Shown here: positions 33,801 through 45,859 of the stretch, piece by piece
How the letters are laid out: each line of letters opens with the position of its first letter
How positions within the stretch are numbered: position 1 is the stretch's first letter
Source: Ochotona curzoniae
Taxonomy: Eukaryota; Chordata; Mammalia; Lagomorpha; Ochotonidae
Assembly: GCF_017591425.1 (NCBI RefSeq)
Contig: NW_024466599.1
Location: 70,350,501-70,414,500 of the forward strand
Direction: 5' to 3'
Length of the DNA: 64,000 nt
Position numbers and translations under genes: made by a program
The notes under the pieces: generated by a model
The model's input: the letters and a program-made list of their open reading frames with translations, nothing else
What the model was told of the DNA's origin: nothing
The model's database searches: none

Positions 33801-34400
33801 TTGAAGTTTGGCCATATATTCATTTCCCAACTTCCCGGCCTAGTATTTGGCTTTTACTCTATCGCAATGACCATCACAGACTTCACTCCAGCACTTGAAG
33901 TTTCTTACACTAAAAGACTACTTTTCAGCTTCATTCTTTCTGTGTTCCTAAATACCCTACCTGCTATATCCTACCATATTCACTTGGTGTAGGCATGCCC
34001 TTTCTCCAGATGGATCTGGATCCCTCTCTGTCCACTAAGGCTCATCTCAGGCATCACGGAGGTCTTCAGGTCTGCAAATCCTTCCATTCCAGTATGATAG
34101 GACAGTACCCTGATGATGCTTCTCTAAACTTGTTTTTCTTCTTTCCCAGTAACTTTTATATCCTGTTTTGGGTCACAATTTTATGAGTACACAACTCAAT
34201 CTACATTTTTCTTCTGATGTCTTTTCCCTAATGGTGAAGAGAAATCATGCTTCAGAATCTTAATAATCTCTTTTTAAGAGCACTCACTTTTATTCAACAT
34301 AATCCCTAAATAGGAATCCTTATAATCCCTTTCAAGAGTTCTAGGATTTACTCAATATAATCCCCTAAAGAAGGACTATGAATTCCTAAAGGGGGGAGTT
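33800..34400. other. Unassigned sequence, no gene seen
   Basis: C/T-rich on the left ('ggtcttcaggtctgcaaatc' and similar), AT-rich on the right. An L2 relic is possible. No gene. Confidence 0.3.
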
Positions 34401-34404
34401 TCTA

Positions 34405-34480
34405 CTTATCTTTGTGTGGGAGCGACCATCCTACATGGTAAGTGCTCAATATAAACTTGTTGAATTAAATGGAACACTAA
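34405..34480 (+). mobile_element. MIR/L2 3' end
   Basis: 'ggtaagtgctcaatataaac' followed by 'ttgttgaattaaatgg' is the classic terminal motif of MIR/L2 elements. Confidence 0.6.
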
Positions 34481-34869
34481 TGTTTCAATGCAAATTTACT
34501 TGTCAATACTGGTTTAATTATAACTAAGCAATTCCCTGTGATTTTTTTCCATTTATCTTACTAAGTACACAAAGGGATAATAAAGGCATTATAGTGGCTA
34601 AAACATTAAGGCCTGCAAGAATTTCCAGAAACGTCAGAATTACATGTTTGGACTATTTTAGCACATTTGTAATATGATGCAAATACAAAATATGTTATGA
34701 AATACAACTACAAAATAACATGCAGTTTATGATTTACAATGACTTAATAAGATTGAATATTCATTATATTAGAAGTACATATTAGAATTACAGGGAGAAA
34801 ACAAATACAAGCAGGCTATTTCTACTTGAAGCTCAGAGAGCTTGGTAAGCTATGTGCTCAGTAAATTTT

Positions 34870-35060
34870 AGAGTTTTCAAGCTGTGGGCTTTAGAATCGA
34901 TCAGATCTCAGCTTGTGGTATCTTAGGACCAGAGGAGATGGGGATATTAACTAACACATTGTTTAATCATAGATTAAGTGAGATAATATCTAAAGAACAT
35001 AGCATAGCTCTCATCACATGTAAGCATTAAAGAAGAGAGGATTAAGACCAAGTCGGACTT
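34870..35060 (+). mobile_element. MIR element
   Basis: 'gtgggctttagaatcgatca', 'ttaagtgagataatatctaa', 'agaacatagcatagctctc' and 'gtaagcattaaagaag' appear in MIR order with MIR spacing. Confidence 0.65.
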
Positions 35061-35064
35061 CAGA

Positions 35065-35550
35065 GGTTCTTTTCTCTAAAATGAGCAAAACAATTTCTCC
35101 AAATTTTAGTTCCCTAGAGTCTGAGATGAAAGAAAATAGGTAAAAAAAAAGTGTTTTCATAATGAAGGATCATAGAAACATCATCTGTAATCAAGCTAGT
35201 AATAGGTTAATATATTATGATTTCTAACAACAATTTGTAGTTTATGCTGGAGAAAATGTCCTGAAGTTTTCTCATGGAGATAAACCTCTCACAAAACATC
35301 AACAGTCACTGAGTTAAGACTTCATGAAAGTATTTAACTTGTAACTTTATTTCTGGTACTTGTTTAACGTGTAGACACAGATAAAATCTATCATTCTTCC
35401 TAAAATTTTACCAATATGGTTTTCTTTATAGAGAAAGTGCAGAGTTTCATTGAAGGACATTGGTCCTATCCCACTGTATGTCCTGCTGCCACCTAACCAC
35501 CCCGCAGCATGTGCTCCTGACCTTCCCATCTAAGGCATCCCTTAGTTCCA
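35065..35550. other. Unassigned sequence, no gene seen
   Basis: AT-rich with no repeat recognised. Confidence 0.4.
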
Positions 35551-35555
35551 TGCCC

Positions 35556-36018
35556 AGAAGCCTCCCTTATCTGTAGAACATATGTTCTAAAGTCCCTAAA
35601 GCCTGCCAGAAACCATGGCTAACACTGAGTCCTAAGTATAATGTAGTTTTCCTACATACACATACCTATGATAAACGTTCACCACTTCATTTAAGGCAAG
35701 CACCTTTTAGCTTCTCTTTGGCCAATCTAAATTGGCAGCATTATTTCTCTTGTGCCTTGAAGCCAGTAAAAAATAAGTAAGAGTTACTTGAACACAGGGA
35801 GATACTACCACAACTGATCTGATAATAGACGGCTACCGAGTGACTAACAGGCAGGTCGTACATACAAAACGGATGCTGAACAAAGAACGAGCAGAATGTT
35901 AGGAGACTCAATCATGCTGTTCTGAATGACATGGACCATTTGCTCGTGGGATTTTCAATTTACTCTTTTCAAATAATGGTTGACCGTCGGGAACTGAAAT
36001 TGCCAATAAGACTGCTGT
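35556..36018. mobile_element. Tigger-like DNA transposon, non-autonomous remnant
   Basis: 'cccttatctgtagaacatat', 'ccagaaaccatggctaacac', 'acatacctatgataaacg', 'agagttacttgaacacaggg', 'cgagtgactaacaggcagg' and 'gttgaccgtcgggaactgaa' follow the order of a Tigger (TcMar) element of about 0.5 kb. No transposase frame survives. Confidence 0.6.
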
Positions 36019-36019
36019 G

Positions 36020-37795
36020 TCCCTAAGCTGCTCATTCTTGAATCATCTTGAATCATTTCTGAGGTCACGTGGAGAAGAGATGCAGCACTCAAGACCACTT
36101 ACTCCAAAGGCTGGCTAACTACCTTCAGATCTTTCACTCTCCCACACCACTTCTGCACTTCTTGGATATGTTTGCCTTTTTGCACTTATTTTTCTGTCAC
36201 TGAGGGTTGAGGTCACATGTTATTTCTCTGCCACTGAGACATGTTCAGCGGTGAGCTCAGGACTTTCAACCTTTTAGATGCTTCAAGTGATATTTTAAGA
36301 ATCAACATATCTATTTGTATCACTCATCTTCACCAGTCCCATCTCCCTAAACGTCTAGCTACCCAAAAGACATATTGAAGAGTGAGTTTTTTACTCCTAG
36401 CATACGCTAAAATGTCAAGTCTCTTTATAGTAAATACTCACATTCCTCCAACTGAAAGAACAGATGGATGAATGATACAGGCAGAGAACACTGCATTTCT
36501 TTGGCATTCTCACTTTTTCTGTCTTTTATACCATCAACTCTGAGGAGGCCAAGGGGCACAAGAACCAGTTTCCACTTTCACATCTGCTGTACATTCGACC
36601 TTGGTTACCCCAGTCTGATGATGAACGGACTTTTATGGGCTCATTTTGCACACCCCCCTTCTCTCTCCACACAGCTATCCACTTACTCTGATGTCATTTG
36701 CATTTGCCTGGTTAGAAAGTTAAAGGTATCCATTCACCAAATAGCCTTAGTCATTAAAGAGAGAACTAAACTAAATTTTAGTGTGGCCGTTAGAGTTCAA
36801 AACATGCAGCTACAAAGATCTGCAAAGTATATTTAGTTCGTAAACAAAAAGCTGCTTGATTTTTAGAACATTCATCTTACTAGTGTGGATTTTTGTAGAA
36901 CTAGTTAGAAGAATGAATTAAAAACAGGGTTGTGTTGAGAAAGGAAAGATTTTTTTTTTCAGAAAATGTGCATAATGTCACACTATGGAAGAGGAAGACA
37001 AACACAAGACTAGCCACATCTCTAAAAAATTATCTATTTAGGCGGAAGACAGGTTAGAACTTAGATCTGCTTACATGGATGCCAACAATAAAAAAGGTAT
37101 TACCTAGAGAGAGGACACTCTAAGGCAGTATTCGGCGAACCCCAAGAAATTCTGCTCTTGAATCAAAATGAATGTCGCTGGCATTAAGAAGTATGAAAGG
37201 GCAGACTTGACAGCTTATCTTAAAAAAAACCCCACAAACCAAAAAGTGATATTACTATCGCGTTATCTATTATATGCCAGGAATATCTCCCAACCTTCTC
37301 CATGCGCATCATTTAATCCTCATATACCAGGATTCAGATAATGAAGAGCTGACAGACTATGTTTGTTTGATAGTCTTGATTTAAGTAAGATGGCCTTGAG
37401 TGGTTAAATAAATATGGTTGGGTTTATTGAAATTCGGTAAATGCCATCAATATCTCCCCCTTTCTAAGAATATGATTGAACTTAAGTAATATATTCAACT
37501 TTATGAAAAAAAAAATCATTTCTTTTTTGAAAGCCATCCCAAAACTTGTTGGGAGACTGGTTTAGATCCTAGGAAAATCTCTCCAATGTGTCAGAACAGA
37601 AGACTCACATGTGTCCTGATTTGTGTCCTTTTGCCTGCTAAAGGCAACAGTTGAAGACGGGTACAAATGTCTAGATTTCTGGTCTTATGATGTCAGTGTG
37701 ATATGAATTTTCTGTATCTTACTAAAAGCTTGTATTATAAAATTCAGTAAAATGTCCCATATTCTCTTTTCTCATGAATAAAGTCCTAGGAAATC
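36020..37795. other. Unassigned, apparently single-copy sequence
   Basis: About 1.8 kb without a recognised repeat. The plus frame 36468-36836 (122 codons) begins in ordinary sequence and lacks any recognisable domain or splice context. Confidence 0.4.
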
Positions 37796-37799
37796 ATAA

Positions 37800-38345
37800 A
37801 GTACACATGTAAATTAAGTCACCCCAGTCATGTGCATGGCTGCTGCCACGATCCAGGGACACGCGGTGGCTCCTTTGTCGAGCAGCCTCAGCATGCCACC
37901 CTCTCAACACTCTGGGTGTGTTACCTCTGCAGACCTGGCCCATGACCACAGTCAGCATTACAGTTCTTCGTGTGGAGCATCTTACTGTTTTCTGAATGAG
38001 ACCCTGGACTAATCCCACCACTTGAGAACCAGAATGATAAAGCTGGCGTGGACATGTGGCAGTGGCTGCTGCGGAGGAGACTGGGACCTTGTCGTCGGTT
38101 TTCCTATCAGAAGGACCATTCAACAGCTCAATTCTTTCACACACGCTATTTGTTAGGGCACACTTATCAGATAAGTGCTGTCATGACCAACCAGAGCATG
38201 GTCATTTCCATTACATTAAGAGGAGCTGTGTGTCTAGGGAACTGGATGACAGACTTCCTGCAGGCTGGGCTCTGGGAGACCAAGCACCAGCCTTGGACAG
38301 AGTGTGAAAATCTGCCCTGGTACTTGAGGGAAACTACCTGACACT
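37800..38345. other. GC-richer island in AT-rich surroundings, unidentified
   Basis: Higher GC than its flanks, with frames open on both strands (minus 37794-38144, 116 codons; plus 38048-38341, 97 codons; plus 38056-38307, 83 codons). The overlap of frames argues against any one being a gene. It could be an unrecognised LTR or a decayed processed pseudogene. Confidence 0.3.
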
Positions 38346-38349
38346 CATT

Positions 38350-38680
38350 TTGAAACAGATTCCATGGTCAGAATTGACTCAGAACAGGGAAATCATAGTC
38401 AAAACCTCAAGCTGGCTTCTAAATAAACAAGAAATTAAAACAGTCATCTCAGGAGTGGGGGGGGGGGAAAGCATTTTAAATCTAATTTTGAAATATAGAA
38501 ATCAAAATTACAATTGATTCCCCTCCACACACAAATATGAGCAAATAACTACTAAGATTCTGTAAAAATAGAGGCAACAAAAACCATAATCAAATCTCAT
38601 TCCTTAAACTGAGAACTTAGGAATATATCCTGTTTGGACCAAAACTGGCCTGAAGAGGGGATGTACAGGAACAGTGTAAT
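38350..38680. other. Unassigned sequence, no gene seen
   Basis: Includes a 10-12 G run near 38456-38467. No repeat assigned. Confidence 0.4.
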
Positions 38681-38682
38681 TG

Positions 38683-38947
38683 TGTCTTGTGTCCATGGGG
38701 ATGGGTTCCAGAAGTCCAGCAGGTGCCAAAATCCATGTCCCTCCTACAGAAAGATGGAGGATTTGCATATCCTCCCATATAGTTTAATCACCCCTACGTT
38801 ACTGGTGTGATACCTTCTGTAAACTGTTGTCATCCTGTGTAGATTAGGGAGTAATGCTATATGTGTTCAATTCATTTTTAATTGAACTTCTGATCTGTAG
38901 CTGGTTGGACTGGTGGATGTGGAACTTGCAGTTAGGGAGACTTCAAT
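38683..38947. mobile_element. Tigger-like DNA transposon remnant
   Basis: 'gtccatggggatgggttcc', 'aggtgccaaaatccatgtcc', 'atttgcatatcctcccatat', 'gattagggagtaatgc' and 'ctggttggactggtggatg' match the layout of a MER2/Tigger-type element. Subfamily not verified. Confidence 0.6.
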
Positions 38948-38949
38948 CG

Positions 38950-39655
38950 TCTAGGTGTCACTTGGTTTCTGACATTTTCCCTAGATGGCAAGGCCACTTG
39001 CCAAGCTAGCTCACTGCAATGCTACAGCTTCTGTGCTTAACCTTGTTCCTTGTCCTCCGTGAGATTAACATCAATGGGGATCCTGGGGGAAGGGTTTCCA
39101 ATTCATGTTTCACAGACCAAGCAAAAACAAAGGCAGGCCTGCATTACTGCAATCACAGAGTGGACTTTACAACTGGATCACTCTGGCTCCTAGGATTCCC
39201 ACCTATCCACAAGCTGGGACCACACAGCATCTGGCCTTTGGCTATTTCCTTTATATCGTACACACAGAGTGCTTCTTGCTGTAAGGAAGCCGACGCATGC
39301 CACTGGACACGCCAGCTCTCAGCTTCCAAGCTTCAGCTGTTCTGGAAACTCACACATTGAGCAAAGCCCAGGCACAGCATTTACCGTAAACACTTCCTTT
39401 TTCTTTTTTTCAGCAGAGCCCTTAACTTTAGACTTTTGCAGAACAGTTCTTCAAGGAGAGTTTTTATTTTGTTTTGTTTTGTTTTCTAAGCTTCATTGTG
39501 GGTAGAGCAAGATTTGCTTATTTTCTAGTCTCTTTGTGCTAAGCATCCTCATGGCTCCTCCTATTTATTTGAAAATTTTCAGAAAAAGTCATACATCTCT
39601 AAAATTTAGTTTTAGATTCACCTGGCTTTCTATGTTCATTTTATTGCTATGTTTA
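38950..39655. other. Unassigned sequence, no gene seen
   Basis: No repeat recognised. The plus frame 39019-39360 (113 codons) has no known domain. Confidence 0.4.
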
Positions 39656-39660
39656 AAATA

Positions 39661-39980
39661 CACGGCCCAACACAGTAGCTTAGGGTCTAAATCTTTGCCT
39701 TGCATCCACCAGGATCCCATATGGGTGCTGGCTCGTATCCCAGCTGTCCTACTTCCCATCCAGCTCCCTGCTTGTGATCTGGGAAAGCAGTCGAGGATGG
39801 CCCAAAGTCTAGGGACCCTGCACCTGCGTGGGCGACCCAAAAGAAGCTCCTGGCTTTGGATTGGCTCAACTTTGGCCGTTGTAGCCACTTGGGGAGTGAA
39901 TCAGCGGATGGAAGATTTCCCCCTCTGTCTCTCCTCTCTGTAAATCTGCCTTTGCAATAAAAATATATATAAACTTTAGA
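39661..39980 (+). mobile_element. C-type SINE, full length, pika-type head
   Basis: Head 'cggcccaacacagtagc', 'ggatcccatatgggtgctgg', 'cccatccagctccctgcttg', 'cctgcgtgggcgacccaaa', 'gccgttgtagccacttgggg', tail 'ttgcaataaaaatatat'. The 135-codon plus frame at 39536-39943 runs through it. Confidence 0.9.
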
Positions 39981-39984
39981 AAAA

Positions 39985-40250
39985 TATTGTGGTTCCTATG
40001 ATTTAATTTGGGGATGGTTTTTAGAACCAAGCCTCAATGTGTTAAAAGCAAGTAACATTTGTATTGGGTTTCAGAAATTAAAGAGGGCAGTTGCCCTGTC
40101 GTATGCGAAGCTGCGGGAACTGAGTGATGTCATCAAATCCAGATGACTGTGACTGCAACCCTGAGTTCCCGCTGTAGCACTCAGATATCAGCTAGTCTGG
40201 CATTCTTAGAAATTCTGTGCTTCTGACAAAAAGCAGCAATGGTTTAGTTT
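39985..40250. other. Short unassigned interval between two SINEs
   Basis: No gene or repeat recognised. Confidence 0.4.
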
Positions 40251-40251
40251 T

Positions 40252-40562
40252 TCTTTTTCTTTAAGATTTGTTTGAAAGGCAGAATGAGAGAGAGAGAGAG
40301 AGATCTTCCAGCTGATGATTTGCTCCCCCAAATTTTGCAGCAGCCAGTTTGGGGCTAGGCTAAAGCCAAAAGCCAGGAACTCCATTGTGGTCTTCCAAAT
40401 GAGTGGCACAGGACCAAATTCTTCCATCATCTTTCACTACCTTCCCAGGCATTCTAGTGGGGAGCCGACCAGGAGAAGGACAGCTGGGACTCGAACTGGC
40501 ATTCTGATAAGGAATACCAGCACCACAAGCAGCAGCTTAACATGGTATGACATAATATCAAC
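40252..40562 (-). mobile_element. C-type SINE, full length
   Basis: Reversed tail 'ctttaagatttgtttgaaag', a (GA)n block, 'aagccaaaagccaggaactc', 'ggacagctgggactcgaac' (tRNA-like B-box region) and head complement 'agcagcagcttaacatgg'. Confidence 0.9.
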
Positions 40563-40627
40563 ACCCTAATATTAAGTTTAATTAGAAAGGCAATTTTAAA
40601 AATTGAAGGATTAAAAGTAATTCACAT

Positions 40628-40805
40628 TGGGGCTAGGGTTGTAGCACAATGTAGTAAGCTGCTGCCAGAAAAGGCTGGTATCCCATAGGGACACTGATTC
40701 AAGTCCTGGCTGCTGCGCTTTGCTAATGTGCCTGGGAAAAGCAGTGAATGATGGCCCAAACGTCAGGGCCTTTCAAATAAATAAAATAACTCTTTTCAAA
40801 AAAGT
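40628..40805 (+). mobile_element. C-type SINE with internal deletion
   Basis: Head 'ggggctagggttgtagcac', 'tcccatagggacactgattc', 'gcctgggaaaagcagtgaa', then directly the tail 'tttcaaataaataaaataac'. Roughly 120 bases of the 3' body are missing. Confidence 0.85.
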
Positions 40806-40809
40806 ATTT

Positions 40810-41340
40810 CAAGGAAAGTAAAGGGATTATTCAAATTCTGAATTTGGACCTGGTACTTCCAGGGTCATTTCTGAGAATAAATCATGTTAAGCTTAAATTT
40901 ATAAGAAGTAAAGCCAATTTCTGAAAAGCTCTTTAGAAAGGTCATGTTATTAATGGTGCCACTATCATTTCATTTCTCACATGATAGTTTCCAGTGGTGG
41001 CAACGGTCATGGAGATTATAACGATGCTTTGAATTGTATGCAGCTGGTCAGAGGCATCACAAGGGGAAGTGCACTGCTCAGGATATTCAGGAAGAAGGGA
41101 GCCAAGGAGGGTTGGTAATGACATACCTGGCCACGTGTTTCCCATGTAACCTATTCCTAACCTCCCCCCACCTTTTTTTAAACAATGTGAAAATGTGCGT
41201 TCAACAAAACCCCTGTTTCCGTTACACAGTGAACAGCAGAGCAGAACAAGCTTGGGGTGGGCATCTGTGAACATGCCACAGCCCTGTAGTCTGACCTTTA
41301 GCAAGCTTCCTTTTCCAACCAGTGAGTATCCTTGTCAGCA
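40810..41340. other. Unassigned sequence, no gene seen
   Basis: Antiparallel frames at 40942-41304 (minus, 120 codons) and 41034-41270 (plus). Neither is recognisable. Confidence 0.4.
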
Positions 41341-41344
41341 CCCT

Positions 41345-41475
41345 GGTAATAAAAAGCCCTGAAGGATTACCTAAATGATTACTGATACATATGCACAATA
41401 CCTAACATAATATCTGACATATAGTAGGCCTTTAACAAAAAGCCATTATTGCCATGTTATTACCACTGTGATAAG
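41345..41475 (+). mobile_element. MIR/L2-type relic
   Basis: 'acaatacctaacataatatc' and 'tgacatatagtaggccttta' are an eroded form of the MIR/L2 3' core. Confidence 0.55.
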
Positions 41476-41479
41476 TACT

Positions 41480-42085
41480 GGTAGTAGCTATTGGCTTGGA
41501 CCTTGGAAAGAGAGGTGATGAATGCAGAAGACATTTATGAGTTTGTTTTTTAATCTATTTCAGACTGTTAATTATTTAATATTTAACTGGTTAATTATTC
41601 ATAGTCAAATAGAAGGCATAATAAAAGTGTGCTTATTAAACAATAATTTGCTTTCCTAACTCCCTTGGCCACTGAAGCCCTGGGTGCACAAAGAGAAAGG
41701 AGAAATGTAATCTCAGAGCCCAGGGTTTCTCTTAATGCAGACCCTCACTGGCAAGCAGGATTCTTCATCTTCCTCAAAGCCCATTTTGGGGTTATCAAGT
41801 TTTGAAGTTCTGTATTTACACCCTTGAACTATCACTAGGGCAGCAGTTAGGGTGGGGCAGCTGATGTACCCACCATGAAAACAGAAACAGATGCCACGCA
41901 GGCAGACAGCAGAGGAAGGCAAGCAGCCCACACAAGAATAAAACCCTGAGTCACTTGGGTCAGGATAAGCTTGGCGGTCTCATGGTCTACCAGAAGCAAG
42001 GCGAGGCCAACCCCACTGAAGGCACACTGCCTTCTCCCTTCCAAATGTTTCCCAGCTTCATTCTCTTTGAATATGCAGACTTCTT
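41480..42085. other. Unassigned sequence, no gene seen
   Basis: Very AT-rich at 41535-41655, GC-richer afterwards. No gene or repeat recognised. Confidence 0.4.
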
Positions 42086-42089
42086 TCTA

Positions 42090-42738
42090 TATAGTACTCT
42101 GCCCTTTATCCACAGAGTATTAAGCCCAAGAAGATACCTGAAACCAAGCACGGTACTCAATTCCACATGTTACATTTCCCCACTCCACATTTATGTACAC
42201 GTCTGTGCTTTTTCCATCTTGGGCACTTACCACACACCATGCCCCATGTGGCTGGCTAGCACATGCACTTCTTTGTCCTTCCTCACAGTCTCACAGACAG
42301 AAGATTACTCTTTATGGTAGACCTTAGCAAATCCACATGACTTTTTTCTTTTCCCAAGTCAAGAACCCTCATTCAGTTACATGAATCACTTCATGGCATC
42401 TCTTTGACATCACACTACCAGTATCATTACTCTTGCACTTCAGGGCCACTACAAAGTAATCACTTGAATTCTAGCACTGTTAGTTTCCTTCAGAATAAGA
42501 ATGCTGCCCACTGACCAGCAGGTGGGTGGCACACACAGTGTGGGGCCAAAGGCATGCATCACATCTGTAGGACACAGTCACTTGGTATGGAATTTTGTCA
42601 CATTACTCAGAACACACATAATCCCAAACTCAGGAATTTTCTTATTTCTGGAATTTTCCACTTTGCTGTTAATCAGGGTTGACTGCGGGTAATGGAAACC
42701 TTGGAAAGAGAAATTATGGATATGCAGTGAGTACTGTA
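42090..42738. mobile_element. Tigger-like DNA transposon, both ends present
   Basis: Ends 'atagtactctgcc' and 'cagtgagtactgta' are imperfect inverted repeats with TA at the edges. Left interior 'gaagatacctgaaaccaagc'; right interior 'ccactgaccagcaggtggg', 'acacagtcacttggtatgg' and 'ggttgactgcgggtaatgga'. The right half resembles the right half of the element at 35556-36018. Confidence 0.65.
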
Positions 42739-42739
42739 T

Positions 42740-42995
42740 TAACTTTACTCAAATATCCCTTCTCAGTTTGAGACATCATTTATAAATCAGTGAAAGGCAT
42801 TGTCCCAGCCCAGCAGGGATGACTCTAAATCTTACAGAGTCATGGGAAAGGTAAAATGACTTCATAGAAAGTAAAAAACATCCACAGGAGTTTCCATATA
42901 TGGATAGCTAAATTCCAAAGCTGGCAGAAACCTGCTTAGCCTTGGAGAGTCCATCTTCCCTTTTCCGCCCTGGACCCTGCTTTTTTGAAAATTAA
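42740..42995. other. Short unassigned interval
   Basis: No gene or repeat recognised. Confidence 0.4.
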
Positions 42996-42999
42996 TCAT

Positions 43000-43155
43000 C
43001 ACTGAAAGAACCATGACTGGATTTGAACTGTACTACTGCCACAATGTGGAGGAACCCACCATTGGTTGGCGGGAGAGGGATGGGGGCATCTCAGAGCCTA
43101 TGAAACCGTGTCATAAAACAAAATCAAATAAATGGGAAAAAAATAATTATCACAT
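43000..43155 (+). mobile_element. 5'-truncated young L1, 3' end only
   Basis: G-rich 'ggcgggagagggatggggg', then 'cgtgtcataaaacaaaatc' and an A-rich tail. Same layout as the L1 tails at 1-85 and 1855-2100. Confidence 0.5.
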
Positions 43156-43215
43156 TATTCTTAAAAAAGAAAAACAAGACTAAAATGCTTCCCTCTGAAA
43201 GTAAATGTGTCTGCA

Positions 43216-43262
43216 AGCATATATATATATATTTACACATTTATATATTTTTATATACATAC
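43216..43262. repeat. (TA)n-rich tract
   Basis: Alternating AT run ('catatatatatatatattt') followed by more TA-rich sequence, immediately upstream of a SINE. Confidence 0.85.
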
Positions 43263-43269
43263 ACATACA

Positions 43270-43516
43270 GGTATCATGGTATAACAGGCAAAGGCATTGC
43301 CTGTGATGTTAGTATTCCATATTCCTGCTGCTCCACTTCTGATTCCTGCTGATGGCCTGGAAAAAGCAGCAGAGGATGGCCCAAGGCCTTAGGCCCTGCA
43401 CCCATGTGGGAGACCTGGCTCAAGCCTAGCTGTCGTGGCCACCTGGGGAGTGAACCATTAGATGAAAGATCTCACTCTCTATGCATCTCTGACTTTCAAA
43501 TAAATAAATCTAATAC
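43270..43516 (+). mobile_element. C-type SINE
   Basis: Head 'ggtatcatggtataacagg', 'ttcctgctgctccacttc', 'catgtgggagacctggctc', 'ggccacctggggagtgaacc', tail 'tttcaaataaataaatc'. A short segment around the 'ctcctggctcctggc' region is absent. Confidence 0.85.
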
Positions 43517-43721
43517 AACATACAGGATAACAACTACTTTTATGAGAATAAAACTGAGTTTGTTCTCAGCATAACTGAATTAGTACAGCCTGACAAAATA
43601 CCTGTCTCTTAGACAAGCTTGTGAAAACAAAGAAATGAAGATAAAGAAGGTGGTGCCATATTAATAAAGATGAGAGGCTGAGGTTTGTCGACTGATGTGC
43701 TTTTAAAGGAAGAACGGGGGA

Positions 43722-43975
43722 CCAGAGTTGTGGTGCAGTGAGTTAGGTGCCAACTGTGTTGCCTGCATTTCAATTCAGAGGTCTGTCTGAGTCACAGCTG
43801 CTCTTATGACACAGCTCCCTTTCCACACATCTGGAAAAGCAGCAGCAGGAGTTCCAACCTCCTGCCTCCAGCCTAGCCCAGCCTTGGATGCTGAAGTCAT
43901 TTGAGAAATAACCCAGTAATTGGGAATATCTCTGTCCATCACTATGCCTTTCAAACAAAATAAGTCTGTTTTTAA
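43722..43975 (+). mobile_element. C-type SINE, old
   Basis: Head 'cagagttgtggtgcagtgag', 'gagtcacagctgctctt', 'ctggaaaagcagcagcagg', 'tgccttt' and tail 'caaacaaaataagtctg'. Confidence 0.75.
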
Positions 43976-43979
43976 AAAA

Positions 43980-44555
43980 GAAGAAAGGAAGAAAAGTTCA
44001 AGAGACTGGGAAGTGAGGATAATCTTGCAGCAATCTTTGTGAGGCAAAGGTTGAGGGGGAAGGTTTGGAGAACACAAAGGCAGACAGTCTACAAATTTCA
44101 GATCGATGAATTTCTTCCTTGGTCCTCACTGACACCACAGATGCAGTTCCCCTGCCCTAGAGGGCCATAGCAGAAGCTAAACTCATATGGAACAGCTGAG
44201 GTCTTTCAGCCTGCAAGCTAAATTCCGTGGCACATCTAGGCATACAGAGGTGCGCACTCCCAATTTCCAAGTGCAATGCCAGGTCTCAAGACACAACACA
44301 GAAGGCAACAGAGCACCACTAAGTTAGACAAGCAGCAAACAGTAAACAGAGCAATGTTGACCCAACAATTCTACATTCTTCACGGGTGCTTGCATACACC
44401 TGATAGGTTTATTTGTGTTGTGGCCAGAAAGTAGGAAGGGGGTTTGGATGCTGTGTCAGCTATAAGAGGAGCTGACTTGCAGAAGAGATACATTGGTTAA
44501 AACAATGGGGCATTCTGTTTCTCATCAACTTTTAACAGTTCCTATCAGTAAGCAT
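43980..44555. other. Unassigned sequence, no gene seen
   Basis: No gene or repeat recognised. Confidence 0.4.
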
Positions 44556-44559
44556 TCTA

Positions 44560-44630
44560 CAAGTGCTATGCTTGAGCTGATGATATAGCAATGAATAAGG
44601 TCCCTGCTCTCCTGCAGGTGATACGTTGAG
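44560..44630 (-). mobile_element. L2-type relic
   Basis: 'tatagcaatgaataaggtcc' and 'ctgctctcctgcaggtga' resemble the common L2-type phrase around 'acaaggtccctgctctc'. Short and eroded. Confidence 0.45.
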
Positions 44631-44662
44631 GCGAGAATACCCAGTACTGTGTAACCTAGTGT

Positions 44663-44965
44663 GAGGCCAGTACTGAGGAGCAGCACATTAGGGTGCCACT
44701 TCTACATGGGAGTGCCAGTTTGAGTTCCAGCTGATCCGCTTTAGATACAGCTCTCTGTTAACGTGCCAGGGAAGGCTGACGGTGCAACTACTGGTCCTTG
44801 CCACCCAGGTGGGAGACCCAGATGGAGTTCCTGGCTCCTGGTTTCAGCCTGGTCCAATCTTAGGTGTTGCAGTCACAGGAGTAAACCAAAAGATAGAATG
44901 TGTGTGTGTGTGTGTCCTTTCCGTTGTCACTGTGTCTTTCAAATACATAGTTTTTTTTTAAATAG
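44663..44965 (+). mobile_element. C-type SINE with a TG repeat in its 3' body
   Basis: Head near 44664, 'ctctctgttaacgtgccagg', 'caggtgggagacccagatg', 'gttcctggctcctggtttc', a (TG)n run at 44899-44914 replacing the usual CT-rich block, and 'tgtctttcaaatacatag'. Confidence 0.8.
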
Positions 44966-45214
44966 CCTATCAGTACATTGGCCACCTCTTTCTATCATGA
45001 AATATTACCTCTAATGTATTTGAGATTCCCCAAGCAGATTGGAGGCCTCTGGGAAGACCAAGCATGGAGGACCTACTTCCTTGATCTTTAGTGGGCTACC
45101 TGAGCGAGGAGAGCCCTGCCATTGGTCCAGCCCATGGCTTTGTCTTCTCTACTCCTGATGCAACACAGTCCTTTATTTCACAAGGAATCCCTGTTGGATT
45201 GGTGATACATGGCT

Positions 45215-45845
45215 TCATTTTAATTTTTAATTTAATTGAGACAGTATCTTCACAGTATTTTTTCTGCCTACATAAATAATGTATGCTTATTAAAAAGTTA
45301 AACATTGCAAAGAACGCAAAATGCCGGGGAGTAAAGCCCCACAAGATTCTGACACCTACAGATGAGAACCACAGTGAACAGTGTTAGGCACTGCAAATTC
45401 ATCCAATTTTTATACCTGTATACTAACAGAGGAATTATGCATATATTTTTAATGAGATCACACTGCTTGGTGACACTGTCTTTTTCAATGAACATTTTTC
45501 CCAACACAACACCTTGAGTATATCTTCTTTTTATAAGCTACACAGGCCATGTCACTGTCTGGAGGTGCTAAGTTTGCTTAATTGAGTGATGCAGAGTTGA
45601 GATGCTGCCGTTTTTTTTAAACTACTGCATACCACATTTCAGCAAAAATATGCATACATTTATCTCTTCATGGTTACTCTGTATGCTTCATGCCTCAAAA
45701 AAATTTCTAGGTCAAGTGTGCCATAAATGTTTAAAGTTTTAATATACTGTCAAATTGCTCCCACCAAATGGCCCATCAATTTACATTTCTTCCAACAGTA
45801 AATGAGAATCCTCTGTCTAAACAGCTTTATCAATATTTATCTTAA
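45215..45845 (+). mobile_element. Ancient L1 3' UTR
   Basis: Plus-strand landmarks of old L1 3' UTRs: 'taaataatgtatgcttatta', 'gaatcacactgcttgg'-like block, 'aatgaacatttttcccaac', 'gccatgtcactgtctgg', and near the end 'ctgtcaaattgctcccacc' and 'atttacatttcttccaacag'. Confidence 0.6.
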
Positions 45846-45859
45846 AAAAAAGGTTTAAG

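Noticed and set aside
39536..39943. Plus-strand frame of 135 codons
   Set aside because: More than half is SINE sequence; the start lies in unrelated upstream DNA.
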